Source: Clusia tigrina (Eukaryota; Arthropoda; Insecta; Diptera; Clusiidae). From it: a stretch of DNA of 64,000 nucleotides. Positions 1-10,400 of this stretch are shown piece by piece. Position 1 is the stretch's first letter. Each line of letters begins with the position of its first letter. A program made the translations under genes and the position numbers. The stretch is from assembly GCA_920105625.2 (NCBI GenBank), contig OV050030.1, positions 96,117,152 to 96,181,151 of the forward strand, in the 5' to 3' direction. The notes under the pieces are model-generated. The model was not told the DNA's origin and ran no database searches. It saw nothing but the letters and a program-made list of their open reading frames with translations.

Positions 1-438
<438 letters not shown>

Positions 439-442
<4 letters not shown>

Positions 443-824
443 AAACTTAAAAAATAATAAGGAGCTCGACTGCTGCAATAAAAACACTTGAGTTAAACCT
501 TATAAATTTATTTATTTAATTAATTAATTTCCCAAATTTATTAAAGCAAGCCTAACTTAATCAACCCAGTCCCGAACACAACTGTCCGCCTGTTCGCATT
601 GTTCCTCATTTTTCGCCTTCCCCATGCAGCACCGACACATTCGTTACGCAGCTCCCTCGTAATGGTTGCAACCGGACATGGCCTTGGAGTCCCACAGGAA
701 CGAATTTCGCCACTTTGGAATGCGGGTGTTGAATTGCAGCGATACACAAAAGTACTGACGCCGCGGCAACTTTAACGGCCTGACGTGGGAACTGCGCAGC
801 TAAGTTAAACAATGCGGGTTAACT
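439..824 (-). repeat. Errantivirus 3' LTR
   Basis: On the minus strand a purine-rich tract (835 to 825, AAAGGGGGAGG) is followed by AGTTAACC, the kind of LTR start seen in gypsy-group errantiviruses. The LTR contains an AATAAA signal near 540 and ends near 439 against the (TA)n tract. It follows the env remnant directly, which is the expected gene order. The outer boundary is set by the start of the microsatellite and is approximate. In the right arm the first 25 bases and the purine tract are deleted. Confidence 0.7.
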
Positions 825-833
825 CCTCCCCCT

Positions 834-1970
834 TTAAAGGTCTGCGTCCCGCAGATCAATAAGTGATTGAGCATCCTTCTTTGATTCATTGCGGAAGCTT
901 TGCTTTAGCACTGAAAATTTTATCGCAGGGAGCTTTGTGCCGGTAGTGAGCATTCTCCAAGTGAGCCATGCGAAAATCAGGACTAAGATGAAAATCAGGA
1001 CTTCAGAAAGGAGGAACCAAACACTTTTTACTTCCAGGGAGTGCAACAGTTGTATGTTTCCTTTCGTCATTTGGTGCACAAAATTCAGATTCCCTGCTAG
1101 ACTTCTATTAGTTATGGTCGACAGCAGAGGAGATAGCATCTGGACACCTGTGGCACTAGTCCTCCAGTAGGTTTGATTGTTGATACATATGATTTCGATG
1201 TCTAGCTGGAGCATATAAGAGCCAGAAAGATAGTTAGCAGTATTACCTGACAATCATTGCAGGTGATGTAGCGGCAGCTCGATTGGCCACCATTGAGTAG
1301 TCGTGGAAGGCAATCGTGTTCGAATAGTAAGTCCAGATCTTCTTGTTTGCAGACCATTGCTTGTTGTTAGATGAAGTCAGCTATTTCTGATTCCATACTT
1401 CTGTTGTCTGCTACTGAGGCCTGTCTTGTGCTTGAGCTCCACCTGGTGCCCGTCTTACAGAGTGGCTCGAATGATCAGGAGGTTGTACCTCGTTTATGCA
1501 ACCTTCGGCATCGAAAGCACGTAGAGCAGGAGCGTACCGTTGGTGTAGATCGGTGGTTCACTGTATTTGATGACTTCGATGACATTGCCATAAGGAAGAA
1601 CCTCAATCTCGCTGATGAGGTGATTGACCTCCTCTTTATTAAGCAGGTTACTATTGATGATTCCCGCCTTGACTATCTGACAGGCGCGGACCAGTTTTTC
1701 CACGTCCTCTTTCAAAATCGCCAATTTGTGTTGAACTTCTTGGCAAAACTTCTCTAAGTTATCGCGCTTCAGGATATGGTTCATGGCAGCGATCACTCCA
1801 TTAGTCACCTGCAACAATTCTTTTGTTTCTTGAAATATTTCAGAGTTTACCTTGAACTCCTGGTTATTGTTTCTTGTCAATGCGTTTTCAGAGCGCAGAG
1901 CCTCGTCCCAGTCTGATACCTTGGGTGTGTAGGCGGCCCACTTCCATGCGAACCCAATCCAGGCAGGAGA
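834..1970 (-). pseudogene. Errantivirus env (fusion-protein-like) remnant, left arm
   Basis: This is a relic of the envelope gene of an insect endogenous retrovirus of the gypsy type. The first part, an open frame at 1880-1494, shows a heptad-rich helical region and the family signature LPYGNVIEVIKYSEP followed by IYTNGTLLLYVLS. The reading then breaks by frameshift and stops between about 1490 and 1255. The last part, 1253-834, ends with a clear membrane-spanning segment (FLLSEVLIFILVLIFAWLTW) and a basic cytoplasmic tail. The N-terminal half before the furin/fusion region is missing. A coding product is not possible because of the frame breaks. Assignment rests on recognised family motifs and on the flanking integrase tail and LTR. 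Confidence 0.8.
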
Positions 1971-2109
1971 GTCTTAATGTTATTGATGGGAAACAGGAAG
2001 TGATAGTGTGTGGAAATTAATATTAATATTAGTATTTTCTAAGTTAAAATATTTATTTTGTTTTTTGTCACTAGATAGGTTTGTTAGTTTTGTTTTTGTT
2101 AATAATTAG

Positions 2110-2665
2110 TTTTTTTTTTGTATCTCCATTTATTTAACTACAATCTGTCCAGCTGGACACTCAGTACTACTTATATTAGATTTGGTTATAAACATGCTTT
2201 GCGTAAGTATTGTCGCATTTCTGATATCTGTGACCGTTTCTTTCTTATCCTTTCCCTTTATTTGTTTATTGGCGATGAATACCTGATCGCCATCGGTAAA
2301 ATTCCGAGCATATATTTTGCATTAACTCTGTTATTTGTAACCTCCTGCTCATGTAAAAGTAGGGGTTTTATGTTTTCATTGGTCTGATCCCTAAAGTTTT
2401 CCAAATCCTGATAAATTATTCTGGCTGTTCTATTAAAGAAAACGTTAGCCGGCTTTCTTTTGATCACGAAATGAACCGTATTGCTGCATCGGTCTACGGT
2501 TATTGCAACACGCTCTTTGAGTGATAGTCTTGGTATTTCTTTGCGAAGACAACGGTATATTTCAATTAAGGTCGAATGTGACTTCTCGATACTGCGCGTA
2601 ATACTACTAATTAAATTTATTTTCTTTATAAATAAAATTATTTTTCTTTTCATCTGTGGTGACAC
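2110..2665 (-). pseudogene. Errantivirus pol: integrase C-terminal part, left arm
   Basis: The 135-residue frame at 2665-2258 carries the region after the integrase catalytic glutamate in gypsy-group elements: a segment with STLIEIYRCLR, then NNTVHFVIKRKPANVFF-type sequence (here with S for the first N), then YQDLENFRDQTNENIKPLL. The following nucleotides continue the family pattern (TVTDIRNATILT) in another frame down to about 2110, so a frameshift has occurred near 2258. The catalytic D,D,E core upstream is not present, and the frame instead abuts degraded LINE sequence. It lies just upstream of env on the same strand, matching pol-env order. Confidence 0.75.
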
Positions 2666-2869
2666 ACATGTGACTGTGAGTGTAGTCAGTGAGTTTTATT
2701 CCATACATATGAAAAGACCTTTTTAAACTTGGAATCTGATACACCGCGCTGCGCGAATAACAATTCACTGGTAACAATTAACCTAACAACGATTTTTGTG
2801 TTTGGAACTTTTGTTATCGCTAATAGTCAGAATAAGATAATTAATAAATACGTCTCTGCAACTATAACT

Positions 2870-3150
2870 CTATCGCAGTTATAGTCTCCGTGTCAAGCGG
2901 TACATTTGCCAAAAGATAGTGTAAAGCATTGTGCCTAACACAATGCAATTTGGAACTCTTGATTTGTTTGTGTATGGAGAAGTGACGCTCTCGCTGAGCA
3001 TAAACTATCTCGAACCGAGACGCAATTTAAGAATAGGCTAGGGATAGGAAAGTAAAATACTTGGTTTGAACAGAATTCCCACATTCTATCGAAAGCTTGT
3101 ATGATATCTAGGAAGGCAGCGGGCTGTATTTCTTTTAGATCTAATATCTT
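2870..3150 (-). pseudogene. Degraded LINE reverse transcriptase fragment, left arm
   Basis: Reading the minus strand gives AAFLDIIQAFDRMW, the finger/palm motif of jockey-type reverse transcriptases (AFDxVW), and about 200 bases later VLGTMLYTIF, matching the GSVLGPxLYxxF motif. Stops and frameshifts separate them. Nothing of the catalytic FADD box remains readable. The copy is more decayed than the LINE at 12.6-17.6 kb and is probably from an older insertion. Confidence 0.6.
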
Positions 3151-3737
3151 ATGTTTATAAACTTGTTTTGTTGTTTCATGCTTAAAATTTGGAGCTTGAA
3201 GTTTTATATTCTTATTCTTTCGTAATGATTTTTACATGCTTGGTGTACAATAAACTGAATTATTATATTGTCAACGGGGAATTCCAACATAATAGTTTGA
3301 ATACAACAATAATGTTACTTCATATTCTTTTTATTCTTTATATATTTAAGGAATTTTTACAGTCCGTTGTTCAATATTGCTTATGTTTACCTTTTTCTTG
3401 TTTTAGCTTATATGTGTAAAATTCTGTTTTCTATGAATTGAGGGTTTGTATAGTATATTGTGTTAAGAAAGATGTTACGGTTTCTGATATTGATGATGAT
3501 TTTGTTTTGTAGAATATTTTCCTAATTTTGCTGCAGTAGATGTTCAAGTTTATGGTTTGAAAGTTGCTATTGCTGAAGTTTTTGCTGGATCCGTTGTACC
3601 TGCTCAGCTGGAGAGAATTGGTCGACAGAAAGGCATACTTTGACCATAATTGATCCTTTGTGATATCGCATAACACTCAAGTCCCAATCCCTTTAAAAGG
3701 AGCTGTTTGGAGCATTTTCTGAAGCAGTTGATGGAGG
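3151..3737. other. AT-rich stretch without recognisable gene
   Basis: Short open frames occur here on both strands, including an 81-residue minus-strand frame at 3676-3431, but none shows a domain I recognise. The right arm lacks 42 bp of that frame (between TTGCTG repeats at 3528 and 3570). The frame survives only because 42 is divisible by three, so this is not evidence of selection. Confidence 0.5.
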
Positions 3738-4045
3738 TCATTTATTTATTTGGAATATATCCCCAAGAGTCCTGAAAATAGTCACCCAGGATTGTGCGCC
3801 CCCTTTTGGACAGCCCTGGATACATACGAAACAGGTGTTCGATGGACTCTTCCTCCGCTGCGCCGAAGGATATTGTCCTTATATGTGGCAATAAGAATAC
3901 CGAGGTTTGACTTGGCTGGATCGGTATTGTTGTACCCTCTCAGGCGAGTTATTTCCCTGGAATATCCCTGTGGGCAGGAACCCAGCTCAGATACAGACGA
4001 GACATCTATGTTTTGGGGATTTATTTGTATTATCAGATTTTAGGG
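3738..4045 (-). pseudogene. LINE ORF2 tail (RNase H-like end), left arm
   Basis: The minus strand encodes YLSWVPAHRDIPGK, close to the xLxWVPGHxxIxGNExAD motif at the end of the RNase H domain in RNase H-bearing LINEs. It is followed by AAEEESIEHLFRMYPGLSKRGRTILGDYF-type sequence, which fits the C-terminal zinc-finger/tail region (here losing the first cysteines). It ends in IPNK and a stop, with AATAAATAA immediately after it, as in a LINE 3' end. There is at least one frame break between the two motifs. Confidence 0.6.
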
Positions 4046-4524
4046 CTTATCATTGAATAAACCACGACTAACTTGCGGAAACTTTGGACGATGCTGCACT
4101 TTATACCATTCTTAAGGCAAATTTCAAGCCAAATTATTTGTTCCAATTTTCCAAATAAAAATAGTGTATTAAAACACGTGTAACATTTTCCAACATTTGC
4201 CAACAATACAGTAATATTAACACACGTTACACGTAACAAAAGTTGTTACAATTGGACTTCTACAGCCCTTGAAGCTTTAAAAACTCCAATAGATAAAACT
4301 GCAGCCTCATAAATTCTTTTACAACGAATTAATACTACACCCTGAAATATATTTGTACATTTATATTTATTGATTAAAATTTGATTTAAAATTTTTATAA
4401 GTTAGACAACCAATATATCAATTACGATGTCTTTAGCAATATATACAGAATAATAATATAAAAAATGCTTTTAAAAGCTTCAATGAAAAATATTACTACA
4501 GTTTAAAAAAATAAACATATATCA
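4046..4524. other. AT-rich spacer
   Basis: No recognisable gene. The stretch holds AATAAA-like motifs on both strands downstream of the unassigned frame at 4525-5436, and could include its 3' flank. Confidence 0.4.
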
Positions 4525-5436
4525 TTATTCCAAGTCTGAGAGAGTAGAACGAATCTGTACCAATGAAGTAATTAAATCCAAAATATTGACGTCAGATAAT
4601 TGGCCAGATTGAAATAAACATTTTATAAAATTCATCCGTTCAGAATCCAATATTATTTGTTTTATAATATCAGGAATTTGCAAAAAAAGATTATTTCTGC
4701 AACCTGAATTGATTTTAGATTTGGCGCAAATGTAGTCGATCACCGAATTTAAATTCAATCGGTCACAAACAACCGAAGATAGATTTTCCTGAACAGCATA
4801 ATCTAAAAAGTCCTTAGAATGATCTTCAGAGAGTGTTTCCAATACCTTTTATTTAATTTTAGAATTAGCAAACATCCAGTTAGAGATAAACTTAGCCAAT
4901 ATACTTGGGGATTTAACATGTAATGCATTTTCAATGGAAAAATATTTGTTCAACACTTCTTCTAGCGAGTAAGTTTGAACCACCAAATTCAAAACATTGT
5001 CGCAATTCATTATTGTTATGTTATTCAAGTCGGATTTAGCTTGGAGAGACGAGAGTAGACAGGGTTTATTAGTTTCCTCATTTAGTGAGGATTTTGCAAT
5101 TTTTTGGCTAATAGGTGTAACTGTTAGCGTTTCTTCATTATTATATCGTAAAGATGGACAATTTTTTATTTCTATAATGCTATCTAGTTGGGTCCGGCGT
5201 GTCAATAAGTTCTTCGTTTCTGACACACGTGCTGTAGATATTTTATCCATAATAAGGCAACTGAAAATAAAAAAATATATAATTATTTGTAGAATTTGCA
5301 GTTTAATCAGTTTCATGTTATTTAAATATTTAAATGTTATAACACTACTTTTAGTTCCTGATATAAGGGATTGCTTCGCAGCAAATGTTTGTTTAAACAC
5401 TTCCATTAACTTTGATAAAGTCTCATTAACTCTCAT
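4525..5436 (-). pseudogene. Unassigned 302-codon frame broken by a single stop, left arm
   Basis: One continuous minus-strand frame starts at 5436 and ends at 4525. It is interrupted only by a TAA at 4851-4849. The part before the stop is 195 residues and the part after it continues in the same frame for about 107. I do not recognise the protein. It is rich in Leu, Ile, Asn, Ser and Lys, looks mostly helical in the second half, and has no membrane segment apart from an Ile/Phe-rich stretch. That stretch coincides with a very good splice acceptor (TTTTTTTATTTTCAG, about 5277-5263), so it may be an intron. The true start would then be the Met at about 5250, reading MDKISTARVSETKNLL. It is not obviously a transposon protein and could be a captured or host-derived gene. 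Confidence 0.5.
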
Positions 5437-5483
5437 TTTTATTGCGAGCTGTACGAAAGGTGATTTTTTGTTAATATAAGGAA

Positions 5484-6259
5484 GTGTTTAGTGGTAGAAC
5501 ACACTCACCACGACTTCTAGCGACTGACCCTAAAATCGACCGAGCTCCCCTTGAGTTGCACTCGGATCCAGGCAGAAATTTCGAGTCAAACATATTCTGG
5601 GAAATGAGTGAATTGATAGGCATACGCAAAACTCGCACAATCTCTTTGCACCCGCAATCCGATGGAAAGGTTGAAAGATTTAATCCACGTTTGAGGAACA
5701 CGTAAGGAAAGTCGTGGACAAAAAGCAGAAAGATTTGGACCAGCACATACCTCTGTTCCTAATGGCATACCGATCGGCAACTCACGATACAACATCTACA
5801 ACACCAGCTAGAGCTAAATTCGGTGCCTACTCATCTACGGAACTTTCATGTAGCAGTTGTGTAGCTGACAACCGAGAACAGCTGAATGAAATTCTTGGAA
5901 ACAGCAGAAATCGCACACAAACTGGTGAGTGATAAAATGAAAGTCAGATATGATGTAATGCAAACTCCAAGAGATTCCAGGAAGGGCAGTTAGGTATGCT
6001 TCATAGTCCGCAAAGGAAAAAGGGATTATCGCCAAAACTGCAAACACACTGGGAAGATCCATACAAGGTGATAGCGCGGATCAACGATGTAGTATACCGT
6101 ATCCAGTTGGCGAGAAATGTCAGGAGCAAAATGAAAGTCGTTCATCTGGAGAGGCTATCTCCCTATAAAGGTTGCAGTACTATCCTTGTCAGGACGGCCA
6201 AGATTAAGCGGAGGGCATTGAAACGTGATTTCATACTGAAACGTGATTGCATACTTTGA
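5484..6259 (+). pseudogene. Ty3/gypsy integrase fragment, left arm
   Basis: In plus orientation this shows LHSDPGRNFES (second catalytic Asp region), then TISLHPQSDGKVERFN with the catalytic Glu. In another frame it continues DQHIPLFLMAYRSATHDTTSTTPA, and finally a C-terminal domain with WEDPYKVIARINDVVYRIQ and KVVHLERLSPY. This order is that of a gypsy integrase from core to C-terminal domain. Two frameshifts and stops (after 5703 and near 5930) make it non-coding. The GAGGGCAATTTCG repeats just downstream could mark the start of a decayed LTR, but I cannot define one. Confidence 0.85.
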
Positions 6260-6351
6260 GAATGAGTGCACCACCATTATTTTAATTTAGCCAGCGATTG
6301 TTCGATTACTACACATTCCAGTCGTACGAGTCCGAGTATTGAGAGTTAGAG

Positions 6352-6411
6352 TAAATTGTCAGGAGGGCAATTTCGTAACAGAATAAATTGTCAACAGGGC
6401 AATTTCGTAGC
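6352..6411. repeat. Two-copy 32-bp tandem repeat
   Basis: TAAATTGTCA followed by G/A-rich bases and GGGCAATTTCGTA occurs at 6352 and again at 6384 with two or three mismatches. It lies after the gypsy integrase fragment. The same pair is at 34628-34687 in the right arm. Confidence 0.8.
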
Positions 6412-6613
6412 AATATATTAATAAGGTGCCAATAAATAGTGTATTAATCTGAAATAAAAGATATTCTTAAAATTCCAAAAGTTACGAAAAAATAGTTTTT
6501 TCTAGGTGCCACAACACAATAATTATTTGCTTCACTGTAATGCCGCAGAAAATATATCACATTTAATTTACAGGTCACAGGTTACACACGGCACTATAAT
6601 CTAAGTGAAGCTT

Positions 6614-6629
6614 GTACCGCCGGCGGTAC
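6614..6629. other. Perfect 16-bp GC palindrome
   Basis: GTACCGCCGGCGGTAC is a perfect inverted repeat of 16 bases in otherwise AT-rich sequence. It is preserved exactly in the right arm at 34410-34425. It could be a protein-binding site or an insertion scar. The sequence alone does not say which. Confidence 0.7.
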
Positions 6630-7954
6630 ACACAGCACGCAATGTGATAAGTTTGCTGATGCTGTTCACATTGATGTGCACACCATTGAATTGGCAAAAG
6701 ACAGTAATATGCGCAAATTTGTAAGCGCAAATGCTGAATATAAAAATATGTGTATACTTCTTTTTTTTACTTTTTGGACCCTATGGGGGTGTTTTAACAC
6801 CCAAAACACCTCATTGGCTATGGGCCAGCTGTGTATTTTGTTTTTGGTGTACGCTCTGTATAAGTATTTAGCATTCCTATTTTGTAAGCTTGGGTGCTGT
6901 GGCTGTTGTGGCTAGTGTTCCTGTTGTTTTAATTATAATATTATTTTTTTCCTTGTGTGATTTTATTGTTATATAGTGACAATAATTAATCGTTGTATTT
7001 CGCAAGTTTTTGTGGCAGATTCTGATGATTTACGCTGGTTGGTGCGATTTGTTCTATATTTTGTTGTTTGTGTTAATTATCAGTGGTAATAAGTGTGGGC
7101 ATTTGTTAATAATGGTACCCGTCGTGTAATGATAGTATTGCTTGTATGTTGAACTTCGTTATTGGAAATTTTCTGTGCGATTTTGTGCAGTTGAAAACTA
7201 CTGTGAAGAATATAAATATATAATCCTCACAGAATATATCTTTGTATAGTTCATGCAAGTGTTCCTTGGAGTTGCAATATCGTTTTAATATCTTTGTCCT
7301 TGTTTAAGGTGGGTTTTTGGATCCTTGAGAATTTCTGTTCCAACATTGGCTGTTAGCTTTACCTAAAAATTCTACTCTATGAGGGTTGTATTTTCTTCGA
7401 TGATGTTGGTTCGCTTTTAAGTGTAGAATTTTGACAAACTGTAGGTGAAGGTGGTAATTACCTCTGCGGCAGTATCAATGGTGACGAACATATTTGTTGT
7501 TATTCGTTCAATTGCTGCTGGCTGGAGCAGTATTTGAAGTTACGAGCTGCATGCAGAAAAGAAAAAATTGGAACAGAAACAACAATTTTTTTTTATGATT
7601 TGGAAACTTCTTGTATTTGGAAACTGCTTTCGAATTATTCATTTAGTTGGACGTTACAAAACATACTTTTACAAATTTTCATGTGACAGCGTGGCCTGCT
7701 ATCGCTGTACCATCTGTGGTGGAATTGCAGAGCACATTACTTAATCTGCTTCGCGGAACTAATTATATTATTGGCTTAACTAATTCTTTCAATGCATAGT
7801 ACCATATGTTTAACTAAAAGCATTACTACTCAAAACTTGTTTCTCCGAAGTTGCATCTCTGCAACTCTAAAAAACTCGCTTTATAAAAATTCACAAATTT
7901 TTTACTTCTAAAACTTAATAAAGTCAGTACATGATTATCGTTGAAGTTATATTA
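6630..7954. other. Stretch without recognisable gene
   Basis: About 1.3 kb with short frames on both strands and no domain that I recognise. The frame at 6676-6915 has hydrophobic, low-complexity character, ends in a Cys/Gly run and has no family resemblance. The sequence is likely decayed transposon material, given its flanks. Confidence 0.4.
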
Positions 7955-8684
7955 TATTTGGAGATGATAAGCAAATGCTAAGGCTTTATTTTTGTCAGTA
8001 CACGCCCAGCTTCCATTACTCAATCTAAGTGTTGGCTCCGACTCCTTTGGAATTTTGATGCTTTTATTAGCTTTCCACAAGGAATAACTAAATTTTTTTT
8101 TCTGTAGGACATAATTTTCTCGTGTAGTGTAGTGATTTTCCAGCTCTGCATGTAAAGCTTCACTGATACGTCTTTTATATAAAGCGCAGTTTTGTTTGGT
8201 CGTAGGCGATCTGTGTTTTGCCCATGGCGTCTCAACCGTATTTTTTCATTCACTATGATTCCAATGCGATGTGAATGGTAATTTAGGAGGAGTTGCTTTA
8301 AAGCAGCTGACACAAGAACGGAATTTATATTTTGAAGTGCAGCTTCGATATCGTCTTCGCATTTTAGACATGGTGAAATATTTATATGACTGCTAACATA
8401 TTTTCGATATTTGAGCCAGTAGAGAGGTTCAGTAATTAGATTCGTAAACTAAAGCTTTTTTAAATAGTTTAATTATTACCAGAAGATAAGTCAAGGCATG
8501 GCTCCGCTAACAAACAAATTTTTTCTTACTATCCCAAAGTCAATAAGATCTGGTATTTTCCGAGGATCTCTGGGCCAATATTTGGATGGCTAGAGGACCC
8601 GAAATCAAGTTTGTAGCGACGGTTCATAAGAGCAGAGAATAATTGCTTACCTTTGGGATTAATCAGCCATCCGATCTGGATCTT
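7955..8684 (-). pseudogene. Second copy of jockey-like LINE: endonuclease end to RT start, left arm
   Basis: On the minus strand this reproduces the segment found on the plus strand at about 14370-15110. It includes KQLFSALMNRRYKLDFGSSS from the AP-endonuclease domain and, further on, the frame at 8313-8020 matching the linker and reverse-transcriptase start of that LINE (NKTALY.., SVKLYMQSW, LWKANKSIK-like). The two copies differ clearly, so they are separate insertions. Both ends are truncated: the upstream end joins an unrelated 5' leader at 8685 and the downstream end stops before the RT palm motifs. Confidence 0.75.
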
Positions 8685-8935
8685 TTAGGGGTCGTTCGAG
8701 CAGACACGTTTGCAGGATTTGCCCCAAGGACCGAGCTGTTTCCAGCGATATGCCCCTGGCAAGCAAAGTCTTAAATCGGGTACGTCCAAAAGAAGATTTC
8801 TCTCTTGTCCTATTTCGCTCTTTGTAGCCATATTTTGCACATTTGAAGCGACCATTCTTTCATATAAATTGAATATTGTTTTTTCTATATAATTTTCTTT
8901 ATTTTTTTTTTGCGTTTTGGTCACTCCCATAGTAA
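8685..8935 (-). CDS. Unassigned 81-residue ORF joined to LINE fragment, left arm
   Basis: A short open frame begins MGVTKTQKKNKENYIEK and is Lys/Asn-rich at its start. It ends after WKQLGPWGKSCKRVC. The first half resembles the start of an ORF1/gag only in general character (basic, helical), and I do not recognise the family. The last 70 bp also occur, diverged, at about 59983-60052 between two BEL elements, so part of it is dispersed repeat. The right-arm copy differs by one residue (Ser to Arg). It is most likely the beginning of a LINE or retroelement frame truncated by rearrangement. Confidence 0.35.
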
Positions 8936-9335
8936 GGCTAATTGAAACTGTAGGTTCGCCGGACCTCGTACGGAGTTCGCTATTAAGCTCACTGGCATAG
9001 CTGTTCCACCGTGAGTTTACTGTGTTTTTTTTTGATCAATAAGTTTGATGAACCCTGCCCAGGGGGTTTTCTTTCTCCTCCGCCCGGCAATCAGCGACCC
9101 AAAAAAAGAATTGCCGCACTACCCCGAAGGGCTGACCAATTCGTTACTGTCTAGGCGATCCGGCGGTCTCAACGAGACGTTCAATATGGGCCAGTAGGAC
9201 TACTAACTTGGCTTAGCGACTGAGCAGGAATCGTAGAAGACTAGTTTGTGTACTGGACCATGTCACCGTCTTGCATTTGACATGTTCCAGCACACAGTAA
9301 GCCCCTACACTGCAACAAGGTGACTACCTAACGTA
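8936..9335 (-). other. GC-richer leader-like stretch upstream of the short ORF
   Basis: About 400 bp of GC-richer sequence precedes the ATG at 8930-8928 on the minus strand, with the look of an untranslated leader. It starts abruptly at about 9335, where LINE gag sequence ends. No tRNA, rRNA or LTR structure could be established. Confidence 0.35.
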
Positions 9336-10185
9336 GAGGTGAGTTATGTTAGTTATGTTTAAAACATTGTGACCGTTTTCGCCAAGCTCATTTTTAATTC
9401 CTTCTTGGTCTACAGAGGGGCGCATATTGCAAACAATGACTTTGAAACCCTATTCATTTTTGGGTTTATATGTATATGGCTTTGTACCTTTTCGCTTTAG
9501 CATTTGGAATATTTTTGTGTATGTTTCCGAGTCATTCGATTGAACTCGTACTTCATTGTTTGCTAATATTTTAGATACAAAGCTATTGTCTGCAACATTA
9601 GCGCATTCTTTAATGTCTTAATACATTCTACGCCTTGCACGTATATAGGGGGTAGTTTGTTTAAAAAAAATTTTTGGACTATTTGTTTTTTTTCGGTCTC
9701 CTTTTGATCAACTTGTCCATTGTGCGAGGATTCAGCAAAGTTCGTCATCATCAACGGTCAAAGCACCAAATTTGTTTTTACTTTCCGAAGTCGTATCGCT
9801 CCTGTTACTAGTTACTTTGGATTGGGTTTTTTACTATTTTATGCTTTTTGTTACTGTTTGGCGTTGTTTTCGCTTTATCTGTAGTGGGTGAGGTTCGTGT
9901 TCTCTTTGATAGCGATTGGAGTTAACTTACCTTTTGGTGGAATTTGCGCACAGAAAGAAGAACATGCCGATGTCGCAGTTGTAGTCGAATAGGTAGTTGT
10001 TGTACCATACGTAGAGAAGGCAGATGCTGTTGTTGCTGGTTGTGCTCCCACGATCCGCTGCTATACTGGAGCAGGACATTATTGTATTTAGTTTATCTAA
10101 GCAGAACTAGACACTGTATTGAACACTTTCGTTTAAGCGTCTCTTTCGCGGAATTTGTTAAAATAGTTTTGTTTTAAACAACGAT
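9336..10185 (-). pseudogene. 5' end and ORF1 of a second LINE family, left arm
   Basis: The minus strand starts with a 5' leader at about 10185 and an ORF1 beginning MSCSSIAADRGS followed by a Ser/Thr-rich tract ending in AQIPPKG. It then continues, in shifted frames, with FGALTVDDDEL, LPPIYVQGVECIKTLK, TYTKIFQMLKRKGTKPYTY and GFKVIVCNMRPSVDQEGIKNEL. The last part fits the PRE_C2HC domain that precedes the zinc knuckles in F/Doc/jockey-clade ORF1 proteins. Zinc knuckles and ORF2 are absent because the sequence breaks at about 9335. The same 5' end recurs at 54.19-55.84 kb. Confidence 0.75.
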
Positions 10186-10211
10186 AAATGTCACAAGGGA
10201 GAGCTCGTGTG

Positions 10212-10400
10212 AATACACGTTCGTTTGGTAAGCAGTGATTTTAGTAAATGGGCAGAAGTATATCCCCTCCCCGATCAAGAAGCTAAGACCGTTGTGGATG
10301 CATTTATCAATAAATGGGGATGCAGATTACCATAAAAACGGACGAGTAAAACTAGGCCACGACAAGAAATTTTTCACCGGATGGACTGCTTCCACTAATA
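10212..10400 (+). pseudogene. Ty3/gypsy integrase core scrap, left arm
   Basis: The plus strand reads SDFSKWAEVYPLPDQEAKTV, the conserved segment after the first catalytic Asp of gypsy integrases, then VDAFINKWGC. A stop follows, and then a degraded version of the HTDQGxxF motif. It is short and bounded by unrelated sequence. It could be an earlier part of the same element as the fragment at 5484-6259, but those pieces are 4 kb apart and out of order. Confidence 0.7.

Noticed and set aside
6676..6915. 79-residue frame ending in a Cys/Gly run
   Set aside because: There is no domain or homologue pattern, and it is a chance frame in decayed sequence.
8936..9335. Possible rRNA spacer or tRNA cluster, because of the GC-richer look
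   Set aside because: No conserved rRNA core or tRNA cloverleaf could be found, and the stretch leads into a short ORF and a LINE fragment.
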